From contig JANLFS010000021.1 of assembly GCA_024655925.1 (NCBI GenBank), forward strand, positions 1-33,648: 33,648 nt of DNA. The letters run 5' to 3'. Shown piece by piece: positions 1 to 7,627 of the stretch. A program made the translations under genes and the position numbers. The stretch comes from Bacillota bacterium (GTDB lineage Bacteria; Bacillota; DTU025; JANLFS01). Each line of letters begins with the position of its first letter. Position 1 is the first letter of the stretch. The notes under the pieces are model-generated. The model did no database searches and was not told the origin of the DNA. It saw only the letters and a program-made list of their open reading frames with translations.

Positions 1-57
1 CGCAGACGATCAATGGATAGGATGTGAGCTTCGATCGAGATCAGAAAAGAGGCAATC

Positions 58-417
58 ATACCCCTCGGCTACGGCAAGTACGTCCGCTCGGACAACATCA
101 TAGCCTTGGATCCTATCGAGGACGACAGAGGACCTGGCCTTCGCACCAAGGTCTATGTCGAGCAACTCCCCGCCCCGCTCATCGCCTCCAGAACCGAGAA
201 TTCCATCCTGGCGAGCATCGTCAGGACGCCAAGGGAGGTCCTTGAAGCCACGGCTGCTCTTGAGCTCCTCCAGGACCTCTTGGACGACATCCAGCAAGTA
301 GGCCCGATGCTGCGAAAGAGCATCAAAGATGAGGCAGGCCTCGATCTCGGAGAACTTGAACTCAAGATCAAAGAGATCCTTTCGCACGAGCTCGACATCG
401 AACAGGAACCCCATTGA
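58..417 (+). CDS. RemA/DUF370-like regulatory protein, non-canonical start
   Basis: The frame is open from the TGA at 25-27 to the TGA at 415-417. Its N-terminus (IIPLGYGKYV, then RSDNIIAL) lines up with the start of RemA/DUF370 proteins, small DNA-binding regulators of matrix genes in Bacillota, and PLIASRTENSIL resembles the middle of that fold. About 50 further residues form a charged, probably helical tail that RemA lacks. The oddity is the start. The conserved segment begins at codons 55-61, yet no ATG, GTG or TTG lies between the TGA at 25 and a TTG at 106, which would delete the conserved N-terminus. An AAAAGAGG at 45-52 sits about 5 bases before an ATA at 58, so ATA (or ATC at 55) may be the start, or the gene is damaged or misread there. 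Family assignment is by eye and moderate. Confidence 0.5.
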   Translation: MPLGYGKYVRSDNIIALDPIEDDRGPGLRTKVYVEQLPAPLIASRTENSILASIVRTPREVLEATAALELLQDLLDDIQQVGPMLRKSIKDEAGLDLGELELKIKEILSHELDIEQEPH

Positions 418-460
418 TTCGCCCGCCCCCACGCAGAGGGAATACCGTTTGATGCGGAGG

Positions 461-2407
461 TCAGAACCGCCAACCAAGCAGATTCCATAGGTTCAGAAAC
501 CACACAAACACCATATGCGCGACAACACACAGCCAGGGGAGGAACAACGACGCGAATCCCTGCCGCGCTCTGCGTTTGGCGAAACCCCAGCGCCGCTTGT
601 TCGCATCTGCAGTCCTCCTGATCGTCTGCCATGCCAAAGCGACGGCGAGAACGATTCCCACCAACGGCAGGACTAACGCCGCCCGAGTCGTGCACGGCAC
701 AGCGGTGGTGAGCACCCAGTTAGGGACTGTGAGGAGTGAGGCGGCGATACCCACAATGGCAACCACGTCCGTCAGGCCAAGCGCGGCCGCGAGTCCGCTC
801 ACCTTTCGCCCAAAGGCCCACGCAAGCATGGCCCAGATGAACACCGCAACGATAGCCGCTAGCAGAACCAACGCGAAGGAAGACGTCTCGTAAAACGGCA
901 GCCTGTGGAAAGCCCACGTTCCGATGTAGACTCGGGACGGTCGCCTTCCTTCCGAGGCCTTCGCCCATTCGTCGAAAGCCATCAGGTCGTCGCCAGCCGT
1001 GTCGCGGTATAGCCCGGGTCCCACCGGTGCCCATGTCGTTGGGGGAACACCATACCCGGCGGGAGGAGTGAGCGCCAGCGTTCCGTCGTTCTGAGCGGAC
1101 AGGCGCAGTTCTGTCATCAAGGATATGACCTTGTCAGCCGTGGTCATCGGGCTTCGGGTCATGCGGTACACACCGGACAGGTTTCGGGGATCGCCTGCGG
1201 ATCCGGCATCCCCACGGACATTCGGATCCCCGGTCAAACCCGCAGAACCTTCCTCCTTGGGCCTGGGAAAGAACGTATCGAATAGTCCCTTTATTAGCTC
1301 ATCGTTGAGACGCGCGGCTCCTGCCCCATTGCCTGACACGAACAGCCCGAAATCTTCCTCGGGCGCGAGCAGAAGCTGAGTGGAGAACTGCCATATGTCC
1401 CCGCCGTGAAAAACCACCCGGCGACCGTTCCGCTGACCCATCAACCAGGCATACCCGATTCCCGGCACAGCGGGGTTGTTCGTGAACTGCTGGGACTGCA
1501 TCGCGTCCACCTGTTCCGCGCCGAGCACGCGCACACTATCAAGCTCCCCGCCAGCCAGATTGGCCATGATGAACCTGGCCATGTCAGCGGCGGTAGTCAT
1601 CAACATCCCAGCCGGAATCAGATTGATGTGCACATATGGCACCTTCACGTACTTGCCTCTGCGCCACTGGTAGCTCGACGAAAGCTGCTCCTGCATGGAG
1701 GGCGTCAGCTCGAAGCTACTGTGCACCATCCCCAGCAGAGCGAGGATATGCTCCTGAACATAATGGACAAACGGAGTTCCACTCGCGCATTCCACCACAT
1801 ACCCGGCAAGTGTCATCCCGTGGTTGCTGTACTGAGCCAGCTCTCCCGGAGGCCGCACACGCGGCGGAAGCTCAGCAGCGAGGTACTCTCCCAGCTCCGG
1901 ATAGACGTCCGATCCAAACTCCGACATCCCTAGATTCCGTTCATCGAAGCCCGCAGTGTGAGTCAGAAGATGGCGCAACGTGATCCGCTCGCGGTAGGTG
2001 TCGGGGATCTCGAACCCCCTGATGTACGTGTTGACATCCTCGTCCAGGTCAACAACGCCCCTCCCCACAAGCTGCATTACGGCCATCCCGGTAAGAATCT
2101 TCGAGACGGAACCGGCGCGGAACACGGTCGTTTCGGGATCGACCCGGCGCGCGGTCTCGATGTCGGAGTATCCGAATCCGCGCATGGTCAGGATCTCCCC
2201 GTCCTTGACAGCAACGAAGGTGACGCCGGGGACGTGCAGACGGTCCATGGCGGATGGCATGAACTCATCGAGAAACCGGTCCACCGCCTCGCGCGTGAGG
2301 GCTGGGGCCGGCGTGGACTCCGGACTCGCAATCGCTACGGACGCACCCAGAGATAGCACAGCCACTAGCACAAAGGCGGCAACGAGTGAATACGGAGTCC
2401 TCCCCAT
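461..2407 (-). CDS. Serine hydrolase, class C beta-lactamase/esterase type, membrane-anchored
   Basis: This 648-residue protein has an N-terminal signal peptide or anchor (about residues 5-28). The serine hydrolase domain carries the three hallmark motifs: SVSK at 100-103 (nucleophile Ser100, Lys103), YSN at 193-195 and HGG at 334-336. These fit the penicillin-binding-protein/AmpC fold that cleaves D-Ala peptides or esters outside the cytoplasm. After a linker, the last 150 or so residues contain several hydrophobic segments, so the C-terminus is membrane embedded, as in many 'beta-lactamase family' proteins with a TM tail. The ATG is preceded by GGGAGG at a spacing of about 7. It is monocistronic and divergent from the transposase-like gene. 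The substrate cannot be deduced, and nothing in the sequence shows drug resistance. Confidence 0.85.
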   Translation of the reverse strand: MGRTPYSLVAAFVLVAVLSLGASVAIASPESTPAPALTREAVDRFLDEFMPSAMDRLHVPGVTFVAVKDGEILTMRGFGYSDIETARRVDPETTVFRAGSVSKILTGMAVMQLVGRGVVDLDEDVNTYIRGFEIPDTYRERITLRHLLTHTAGFDERNLGMSEFGSDVYPELGEYLAAELPPRVRPPGELAQYSNHGMTLAGYVVECASGTPFVHYVQEHILALLGMVHSSFELTPSMQEQLSSSYQWRRGKYVKVPYVHINLIPAGMLMTTAADMARFIMANLAGGELDSVRVLGAEQVDAMQSQQFTNNPAVPGIGYAWLMGQRNGRRVVFHGGDIWQFSTQLLLAPEEDFGLFVSGNGAGAARLNDELIKGLFDTFFPRPKEEGSAGLTGDPNVRGDAGSAGDPRNLSGVYRMTRSPMTTADKVISLMTELRLSAQNDGTLALTPPAGYGVPPTTWAPVGPGLYRDTAGDDLMAFDEWAKASEGRRPSRVYIGTWAFHRLPFYETSSFALVLLAAIVAVFIWAMLAWAFGRKVSGLAAALGLTDVVAIVGIAASLLTVPNWVLTTAVPCTTRAALVLPLVGIVLAVALAWQTIRRTADANKRRWGFAKRRARQGFASLFLPWLCVVAHMVFVWFLNLWNLLGWRF

Positions 2408-2975
2408 ATGTGAACCTCCCAGTGACAGGTTGATCGACAGTCATGCGGTTTTAGCATTCTCCCGGGACGCGGCCCGAGCACTCCAACTCGGTTTTTCCCG
2501 CGACTCCATGAACCTTCTCATCTTTTCAACTCCGGCGATACATGTCCTGCCTGCATAATAGGCCATGGCATCCAAATTCACCCGTGGCCCTGCCATCGCC
2601 AACACTGTTACGCATCCGAGCGGGCGGAGGCCGGATGGGAGCCTCCATATGGCTCCCAGGCCGACGCCCGCCCATGCTGGTATGGGCCGAAGGCAAACCC
2701 GCCCTCCTCAGCCCTCAGCCCTCGGTGACCGACTCGGCATGAACTTCGTCGGGTCAGTCCCAACTAATGGTTGACACCGCTTGGGATACATGCCAAGATA
2801 TGGGTATCACCGATGCCCGCCGAAAGGAGGCCTTCCCATGCCAGCCTCGCCACTCCGGCACCCGTTTCCCCTTGGGCCCAGTCCCGGCCTGTCCGACGTC
2901 CGTCTTTGCGCAATCCCCTTTCCCACTCAAGACTCTGATCTCATCCCCGCGCCGTTCTGCGAAGGCCATGTTGAG
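2408..2975. other. Intergenic region between divergent genes
   Basis: This stretch separates the serine hydrolase (leftward) from the transposase-like gene (rightward). The rightward frame is open upstream to about 2781, but the peptide there is proline-rich and low in complexity, unlike any transposase N-terminus, so I treat it as non-coding. Apart from the hairpin at 2622-2673, I see no RNA gene or convincing promoter. Confidence 0.5.
2622..2673. repeat. Large imperfect inverted repeat (hairpin)
   Basis: GGGAGCC at 2637-2643 pairs perfectly with GGCTCCC at 2651-2657 across a 7-base loop. The outer GGGCGG at 2622-2627 can pair with the CGCCCGCCC at 2665-2673 after a partly mismatched middle. 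No T-tract follows on either strand, so it is not a standard terminator. It may be a mobile-element end or a structural repeat. Confidence 0.5.
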
Positions 2976-3920
2976 GTGAGCCTCTCTGACATTCGCGACC
3001 TCTCAAAGCCCGAAGGGCAGGTCTGTCCCAGGTGCGAAAGCAGGGAGATCGTCAGGTACGGAAAGCCCCGGGGCATACAGAAGTACAAGTGCAAACGCTG
3101 CCGGACATACTTCACCGACCTCACCGGAATGGTCATGCACCGAACCCGGCTGCGGAGGAAGTGGCTCCAGTACCTCGCGCTGATGATGGAATGCCTCCCA
3201 GTGCGGGAGGCCGCAAGGCGCTTAGGCATCTCCAAGAACACCGCGTTCGCCTGGAGACACAAAGTCATCTCCAGGCTCGCCGAGGCTTGTGCTCGGACTA
3301 CGCTCTCCGGCATCGTCGAGATGCACCAGATTCTCATGCTGAAGTGCCACAAGGGCTCCCCGGAGGAGGCCCGCCGTGCCCGCCCAATGGGCCACAAGCC
3401 GGAATCACGCCGGATGCCGGTTTTCAGCCCCCGCTCGGAGAGGGTCTATGTCCTCTTCGCCCTCGACCGGTTCGGAAACGTCGCAGCAGAGCTCGCGCCG
3501 GGCGAATCCCGGGTCGGGTTCGACGAGATCACGCGGGACCAGATCGCGCCCGGGGCTCGAATCTGTGTGAAGCGCGGAATCGGGCACTGGCCCCGTCCCG
3601 GAGCGCGGAGCCTGGGGCTGACGTGGACAACGTCGGCGCGGGCCAGGGGCTTCCGCGAAGACGCGGTGAGCGCCGACCCTATGCACCATCAGAGAAACGC
3701 AACACGCCTTGCGGTGCAGTTCCGCGACTGGTTGAGGAGGTTCCGGGGAGTGGCGACGAAGTACCTGCTCCGATACGTCGCTTGGTTCTGGGAAGTATCG
3801 GCCTCCGCCGGGCTTGTGGTGCCCCTTGCGGCAAGGAGGCTGCTCCTGGCCACCTTGGGCTGCGCAGGGATCTGCAGAAGCGCGGGGTCGCAGGGGTTCG
3901 TCAGCTCAAGTGGTCTCTAG
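2976..3920 (+). CDS. Degenerate IS1595/ISXO2-like transposase
   Basis: The protein starts with a zinc ribbon (CPRC about 18 residues in, then CKRC 23 residues later). A helix-turn-helix follows (VREAARRLGISKNTAF), then a region recognisable as an IS1595-type transposase core. The late segment RRFRGVATKYLLRYVAW resembles the conserved 'RRF-GVATKYL-NYL-W' block. The catalytic signature is eroded: where the family has a VE-DE motif this protein reads VEMHQ, the usual second-Asp 'TDG' position reads CVKRG, and the NAYHSR-like block reads NATRLA. It is therefore probably inactive, although the frame is open. GTG at 2976 is my choice of start because the zinc ribbon follows closely; its ribosome binding site is weak. 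I found no terminal inverted repeats or target duplications. It could be a dying insertion sequence or a retained DNA-binding protein. Confidence 0.65.
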   Translation: MSLSDIRDLSKPEGQVCPRCESREIVRYGKPRGIQKYKCKRCRTYFTDLTGMVMHRTRLRRKWLQYLALMMECLPVREAARRLGISKNTAFAWRHKVISRLAEACARTTLSGIVEMHQILMLKCHKGSPEEARRARPMGHKPESRRMPVFSPRSERVYVLFALDRFGNVAAELAPGESRVGFDEITRDQIAPGARICVKRGIGHWPRPGARSLGLTWTTSARARGFREDAVSADPMHHQRNATRLAVQFRDWLRRFRGVATKYLLRYVAWFWEVSASAGLVVPLAARRLLLATLGCAGICRSAGSQGFVSSSGL

Positions 3921-3988
3921 CAGGGCGGAGCCTACGATGAGCCGTCGGAGCTCGTCAACCGCGAACTGGGACACGTGCTATTACTCGG

Positions 3989-5116
3989 CTACCCATAGGG
4001 GGACCTCACTGCAGACCCCCTCCCCGTCGCTCCCCCTCCCAGCGCCCCGGCCGCCAGAATCCCGAGACTCAAGATCAGGCCTGCCAGCGCGCGCCCGCGC
4101 GAGTATTCCCGGGTAGTATAGACCCGCCCCTCCCCCAGGGAAGGGAGGGGAACCGGGTCGACAGGTATGCCGTTTCTCAGAGCGAGGCCGCGCACGTCCA
4201 GAAGATGTATCACGGGAATCCCCGCCGCGGCAAACTCGAACACGAGCCCTCTCTCGGGGCCGGCCGCCAGGAGCGGCGGTCGCATGACCAGACCGTTTGG
4301 GAACTCGAGCGACGCGAGGGTGTTTCCATAGTTCGCGCTCGCACCCCCGACGTTCACGAAGCACATGATGGGCCGGCCTCGGCTGTGCTCCTCATAAACC
4401 TCAAGTCTCTTCCGGATGCTGGCGGCGATGGAATCCTCCCGTATCACCGGGACCCCCGCCCGCTCCGCGATGGCCTCCATCACCTCCGTCCCGTCCTCGA
4501 ACAGCACCCCTGCGCCCTCATCACCTTCGCCGCCCAGCGAGACTGCCGTGAGCGTGTAAGGGATCACCCCGGCCTCTCGAGCCGCCTCGAGCATGTCGAT
4601 GAAAGTGAACTCCGGAATGGTCGCGCCGTACATGGACGCCCCGACGGAGTAGATGATGATCGGTTCGAGGTCCAGGGCTCTCGCGGCGGAGAGAGTGGCC
4701 AAGATGAGCGATGGGAATGAGCCGCTGGCCCCGACAGCTACAACGTCCCCGGGTCCGAGCCCGGCTTCCTTGAAGTACCGGACGATGAGCGCCGCGAAGT
4801 CGGGGTTCGTCGCGGTCCGCTTGGCCTCCAGGATCCCAACGGATGTGGTGATGGACGTGAACTCCTCGCCGATCAGGCCCGTCTCGTTCGGGTCCAGGTT
4901 GCGGTCTATGGGGATGCCCGACGCCAACCGGCTGGCCTTTATGGCCGTGGTCGCCTCCTGCATGATCTCGGCGGCGCGAAGCTGCTCCGCGTAATACTCG
5001 CGCTCCCCGGTTCCGGTCCCCAGGCCGGACGCGACGAATCCCCCGACCGCGGTAGCAGCCGCAAGCACCAGCACCGCAAGGTTCACTCTGCCCCGGGAGA
5101 AGCCCCATCCTGACAC
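3989..5116 (-). CDS. pgsW: Poly-gamma-glutamate system protein PgsW
   Basis: This is a PgsW-family protein of 375 residues. It has an N-terminal membrane segment (about residues 10-30), a large extracytoplasmic domain with Gly/Ala-rich stretches such as AVGASGSFPSL and FVNVGGASANYG, and a C-terminal hydrophobic helix. PgsW accompanies PgsB and PgsC in poly-gamma-glutamate operons of several anaerobes; its biochemical role is not established. It follows pgsC with almost no gap. GTG at 5116 has a GAGG 8 bases upstream; GTG at 5125, which overlaps the pgsC stop, is an alternative. The open frame extends further upstream inside pgsC but is not coding there. No pgsA/capA follows it, since the next gene leftward is the transposase remnant on the other strand. 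Confidence 0.85.
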   Translation of the reverse strand: MSGWGFSRGRVNLAVLVLAAATAVGGFVASGLGTGTGEREYYAEQLRAAEIMQEATTAIKASRLASGIPIDRNLDPNETGLIGEEFTSITTSVGILEAKRTATNPDFAALIVRYFKEAGLGPGDVVAVGASGSFPSLILATLSAARALDLEPIIIYSVGASMYGATIPEFTFIDMLEAAREAGVIPYTLTAVSLGGEGDEGAGVLFEDGTEVMEAIAERAGVPVIREDSIAASIRKRLEVYEEHSRGRPIMCFVNVGGASANYGNTLASLEFPNGLVMRPPLLAAGPERGLVFEFAAAGIPVIHLLDVRGLALRNGIPVDPVPLPSLGEGRVYTTREYSRGRALAGLILSLGILAAGALGGGATGRGSAVRSPYG

Positions 5117-5121
5117 GGTCC

Positions 5122-5553
5122 TCACCTCACCAGTATCAGGACCAGGCGCACCGCGGCAGAGATCAGCAACACAGCCGCAAACGTCCTGGCCACGCCCTGT
5201 CTTGCCATGTCGTTGGCTATGAGGCCAGGGATGATGTACCCTATCACTCTGAGTTCCTGGCCCGCGGATGGGACCCGCCCTCCGAACCGGAGCGCAAACC
5301 ACCCGAGCCAGAATCCCACCAGGACCATAGCCATGAATCGCCGCCGGCCGTACATGATGACGAAGCTGGACAAGGCCCAGACGATGACGTAGGTCAATAG
5401 GGCTACTCCGAATGTGAACGCAACCCTGACAGGCTGATCTAGATACAAGGCCAGGTAACCTGGGACGACCAGTCCGCCTGCGTAGAGGCCAGTCAATTCA
5501 GTGAACAGGAAGCTTGCTATGAGCCCGATTCCCACAGATAGCGTGATGGTCAA
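5122..5553 (-). CDS. pgsC: Poly-gamma-glutamate biosynthesis membrane protein PgsC
   Basis: This is a 143-residue, highly hydrophobic protein with four or so membrane helices. It contains the segments TGLYAGGLVVPGYLAL and IIPGLIANDMARQG that are typical of PgsC/CapC, and its length is close to the roughly 149 residues usual for the family. PgsC forms the membrane part of the poly-gamma-glutamate synthase together with the ligase PgsB. Translation appears to begin at a TTG that overlaps the pgsB stop (TTGA), and the gene ends where pgsW begins, so the three genes look translationally coupled. Confidence in identity is high; the TTG start is inferred from the overlap. Confidence 0.9.
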   Translation of the reverse strand: MTITLSVGIGLIASFLFTELTGLYAGGLVVPGYLALYLDQPVRVAFTFGVALLTYVIVWALSSFVIMYGRRRFMAMVLVGFWLGWFALRFGGRVPSAGQELRVIGYIIPGLIANDMARQGVARTFAAVLLISAAVRLVLILVR

Positions 5554-6731
5554 AGGGGTTCACCGTTCCGTTCAAAGTAGTCTGCGATAACTTGTCCCAT
5601 CGTCTTGGTGTTGCCCAGGCCGAGCAAGAAGGCGCCTCCCGGCAGGCGCTGCTCGATCTCCGAAAGAATCTGCTCCGGGTCGCGCACAGCAGTCAGGTCG
5701 CAGATGACATCATCCGCGAGCCCCGCAGCATTGAGGCAGCGCGAGGCAACCCGGCCTGCCTGCCCAGTGAGGAACACCCGCACAGGCCGGATTTCCTCCG
5801 CGATGAGGGGCGCCAATTCCCCTATCCTGGGAAGCCTGTCCCCGCGGTTGTTCATGACCACGGCCACCGGGCGTGCCCTCTCCCCTACCAGGCCCCTCTC
5901 TCGAAGCAGCTTCCATATGGCAGAATTGGAGGCTCGATCGTTCGCAGCGAAGGCTGCCGCCAGTACGTAGGCGCCGGTGGGGCGGGTTATGCGCCGAATG
6001 TGCATGACACCGGGGTCTCCCCGCGCCTCGAGCATCCCACCTAAGGCTACCTCCCGTGGAACCCCAGCGAGCTCGCACGCACAAACCGCGCACGCCACGT
6101 TCTCTCTGAAGCTTACGTACTCGAAGGCCCCGTTCACATCTTCGGGGATAGATGAAGGGTCTGCCCTGTGGACTGTGGCCCCGACTCGCCTGGCACAGGC
6201 CTCGATAACATCTAGGTGGTCGGTCTCGGCAGTGACCAGGTGCCCCCTCCGGGGGACGGTCAGGGCCAGGGCACGTGCCACGTCCGATACTGTGGGGCCC
6301 ATCACGTCAAGATGGTCCTCGCGGACATTGGTTATCACGCCTATCGTGGACCGGACTATCCGGTGCTCCGAAACCCACTGATTCTCAGGCTCGAGGGCCA
6401 TGCATTCCAGAACGAGTGCGTCGGCCCCACGTCTTGAGGCGAAGGCCGCCACCCGGATCTGCTCGGAGATGTTGGCCCGGCCCCGCCGTCTGACCGGCAT
6501 CTCCGACCCATCCTCCAGGATGATGTTGGGCGCGGTGCCTGTGGTCTTTGCGATGACACGGTGGCCACCCGCGCGCAGACCCGCGGCTATCAGCCGGGTC
6601 ACAGTGGATTTGCCCCGGGTCCCGTTCACATGGATACGTATGGGGATGCGCCGGATCCTCATGGAGTGGACGGTGCTCTCAACGAGCCCGAAAAGAAGCA
6701 CACCAGCACAGAGAAGAGCAAAGGGCAACAT
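5550..6731 (-). CDS. pgsB: Poly-gamma-glutamate synthase ligase subunit PgsB
   Basis: PgsB is an ATP-dependent amide ligase, related to folylpolyglutamate and Mur ligases, that polymerises glutamate through its gamma-carboxyl. The protein starts with a membrane helix (about residues 3-20). It then carries the P-loop NGTRGKST at 36-43, the ECMALEPE motif, and TNVREDHLDVMG, the Mur-type metal/substrate loop. ATG at 6731 is chosen because GGGAGGG lies 6 bases upstream and it gives 393 residues, the usual PgsB length. The open frame continues upstream to 7043 but that extension has no family similarity. It is first gene of the leftward pgsBCW set and divergent from the DUF6305-permease-hydrolase operon. 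Confidence 0.92.
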   Translation of the reverse strand: MLPFALLCAGVLLFGLVESTVHSMRIRRIPIRIHVNGTRGKSTVTRLIAAGLRAGGHRVIAKTTGTAPNIILEDGSEMPVRRRGRANISEQIRVAAFASRRGADALVLECMALEPENQWVSEHRIVRSTIGVITNVREDHLDVMGPTVSDVARALALTVPRRGHLVTAETDHLDVIEACARRVGATVHRADPSSIPEDVNGAFEYVSFRENVACAVCACELAGVPREVALGGMLEARGDPGVMHIRRITRPTGAYVLAAAFAANDRASNSAIWKLLRERGLVGERARPVAVVMNNRGDRLPRIGELAPLIAEEIRPVRVFLTGQAGRVASRCLNAAGLADDVICDLTAVRDPEQILSEIEQRLPGGAFLLGLGNTKTMGQVIADYFERNGEPL

Positions 6732-6835
6732 GCAAACCCTCCCGCGCAGCCTTTCGATATCGGCCCGTGGTATCCTTCCGGCCTCAGAAAATGGATGAAA
6801 ACGAAGCCCACCGTCAGAACGGTAACTGGCATGTG

Positions 6836-6847
6836 TTGGTATACCAA
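6836..6847. promoter_or_regulatory. Perfect GntR/FadR-type operator palindrome
   Basis: TTGGTATACCAA is a perfect 12-base palindrome in the 260-base space between divergent pgsB and the DUF6305 gene, about 105 bases upstream of the pgsB start. It matches the TGGT-ACCA half-site pattern of FadR/FCD-subfamily GntR regulators and resembles TGGTGTACCA upstream of the lactate permease in this window. Regulation of both divergent operons is inferred. Confidence 0.5.
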
Positions 6848-6902
6848 TGGTATGCCTCCTTCCCAGTGTAGGAGAAGGAAATACGCTGAGGTCGTCGAAG
6901 TT

Positions 6903-6912
6903 CACACGTGTG
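6903..6912. promoter_or_regulatory. Palindrome in divergent promoter region
   Basis: CACACGTGTG is a perfect 10-base palindrome about 80 bases before the DUF6305 gene start. It may be a second protein-binding site, but it is short enough to occur by chance. Confidence 0.25.
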
Positions 6913-6991
6913 GTCGCCCCGCTTAGGTCGGGACATCCTGGATGCGGATATGTCTCAATAATCCAAACATCTATGAAAGGAGAGGTAGTCC

Positions 6992-7591
6992 TTGCGGAAA
7001 GCACTACTTGCCTCAATGGCCCTGTTATTGGTAATAATAGCACATGTCGGTATCGGTACGGCCGCCGTCACCGGCGATCCGCCGGTGAAAGGCGGGCTCC
7101 CACTTCTCATCACCAACGCGGGCCAGGGCCCTGGCGGCAAGATGGCGAGGTTGCTCGTTACCCAGTCCAAGGCGATCGATCCTGCGGATTTCGACTACAA
7201 CGCCGAACCCTGGGAAGAGGACCTGCGCGCGCGGCCTTATAAGACCCTCATGGTAGTCATCGGATCTACGGCCAAGGGACTGGGGGCATCCGGGATCACC
7301 ATTGATCAGGAGATCGCTCGCCTCAACAGGATGATAGCAGAGGCCAAGCGGCTCAACATGCAGATAGTGGCGGTCCTGCTCGAAGGGAAGATCCGGCGCG
7401 GGCAGCCTGGTGGGGCTGATGAGAGAAGCATCGACGCCATAATCCCCCATGCGCACTATCTCGTCGTCAAGAAGGATGGCAACGCCGACAACAAATTCAC
7501 CATCATGGCCAACAAGAACAAGGTTCCGCTCACCTTCATAGACAACGAGATCGACTTCACTCAAGTCGTGAAGGCAATGTACGCCAAGTAG
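6992..7591 (+). CDS. Exported DUF6305-type protein
   Basis: This 199-residue protein has a signal peptide or anchor (hydrophobic residues about 4-25, ending near GTAA). An alpha/beta domain follows with a Rossmann-like look: LPLLITNAGQGPGG near the N-terminus, TLMVVIGSTAKGLGASG in the middle and a conserved-looking HAHYLVVKKDGN. I recognise it as the DUF6305 type; its function is unknown. The TTG start is supported by AAAGGAGAGG at 6976-6985. It is first in an operon with a TRAP/IT-type permease, a tiny membrane protein and a zinc hydrolase, and divergent from pgsBCW. A role as the extracytoplasmic component of that transporter is possible but is inference from position. Confidence 0.7.
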   Translation: MRKALLASMALLLVIIAHVGIGTAAVTGDPPVKGGLPLLITNAGQGPGGKMARLLVTQSKAIDPADFDYNAEPWEEDLRARPYKTLMVVIGSTAKGLGASGITIDQEIARLNRMIAEAKRLNMQIVAVLLEGKIRRGQPGGADERSIDAIIPHAHYLVVKKDGNADNKFTIMANKNKVPLTFIDNEIDFTQVVKAMYAK

Positions 7592-7627
7592 GTCCCGTTC
7601 CACGCCCGCGCGTGCGATGATAGGGGG

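Noticed and set aside
3032-3940. 302-codon plus-strand frame overlapping the transposase
   Set aside because: The product is rich in Arg, Pro and Gly and has no zinc ribbon or helix-turn-helix; the other frame carries both.
6732-7043. N-terminal extension of PgsB
   Set aside because: The family length of 393 residues and the GGGAGGG before ATG 6731 support the shorter form; the extension would cover the divergent promoter region.
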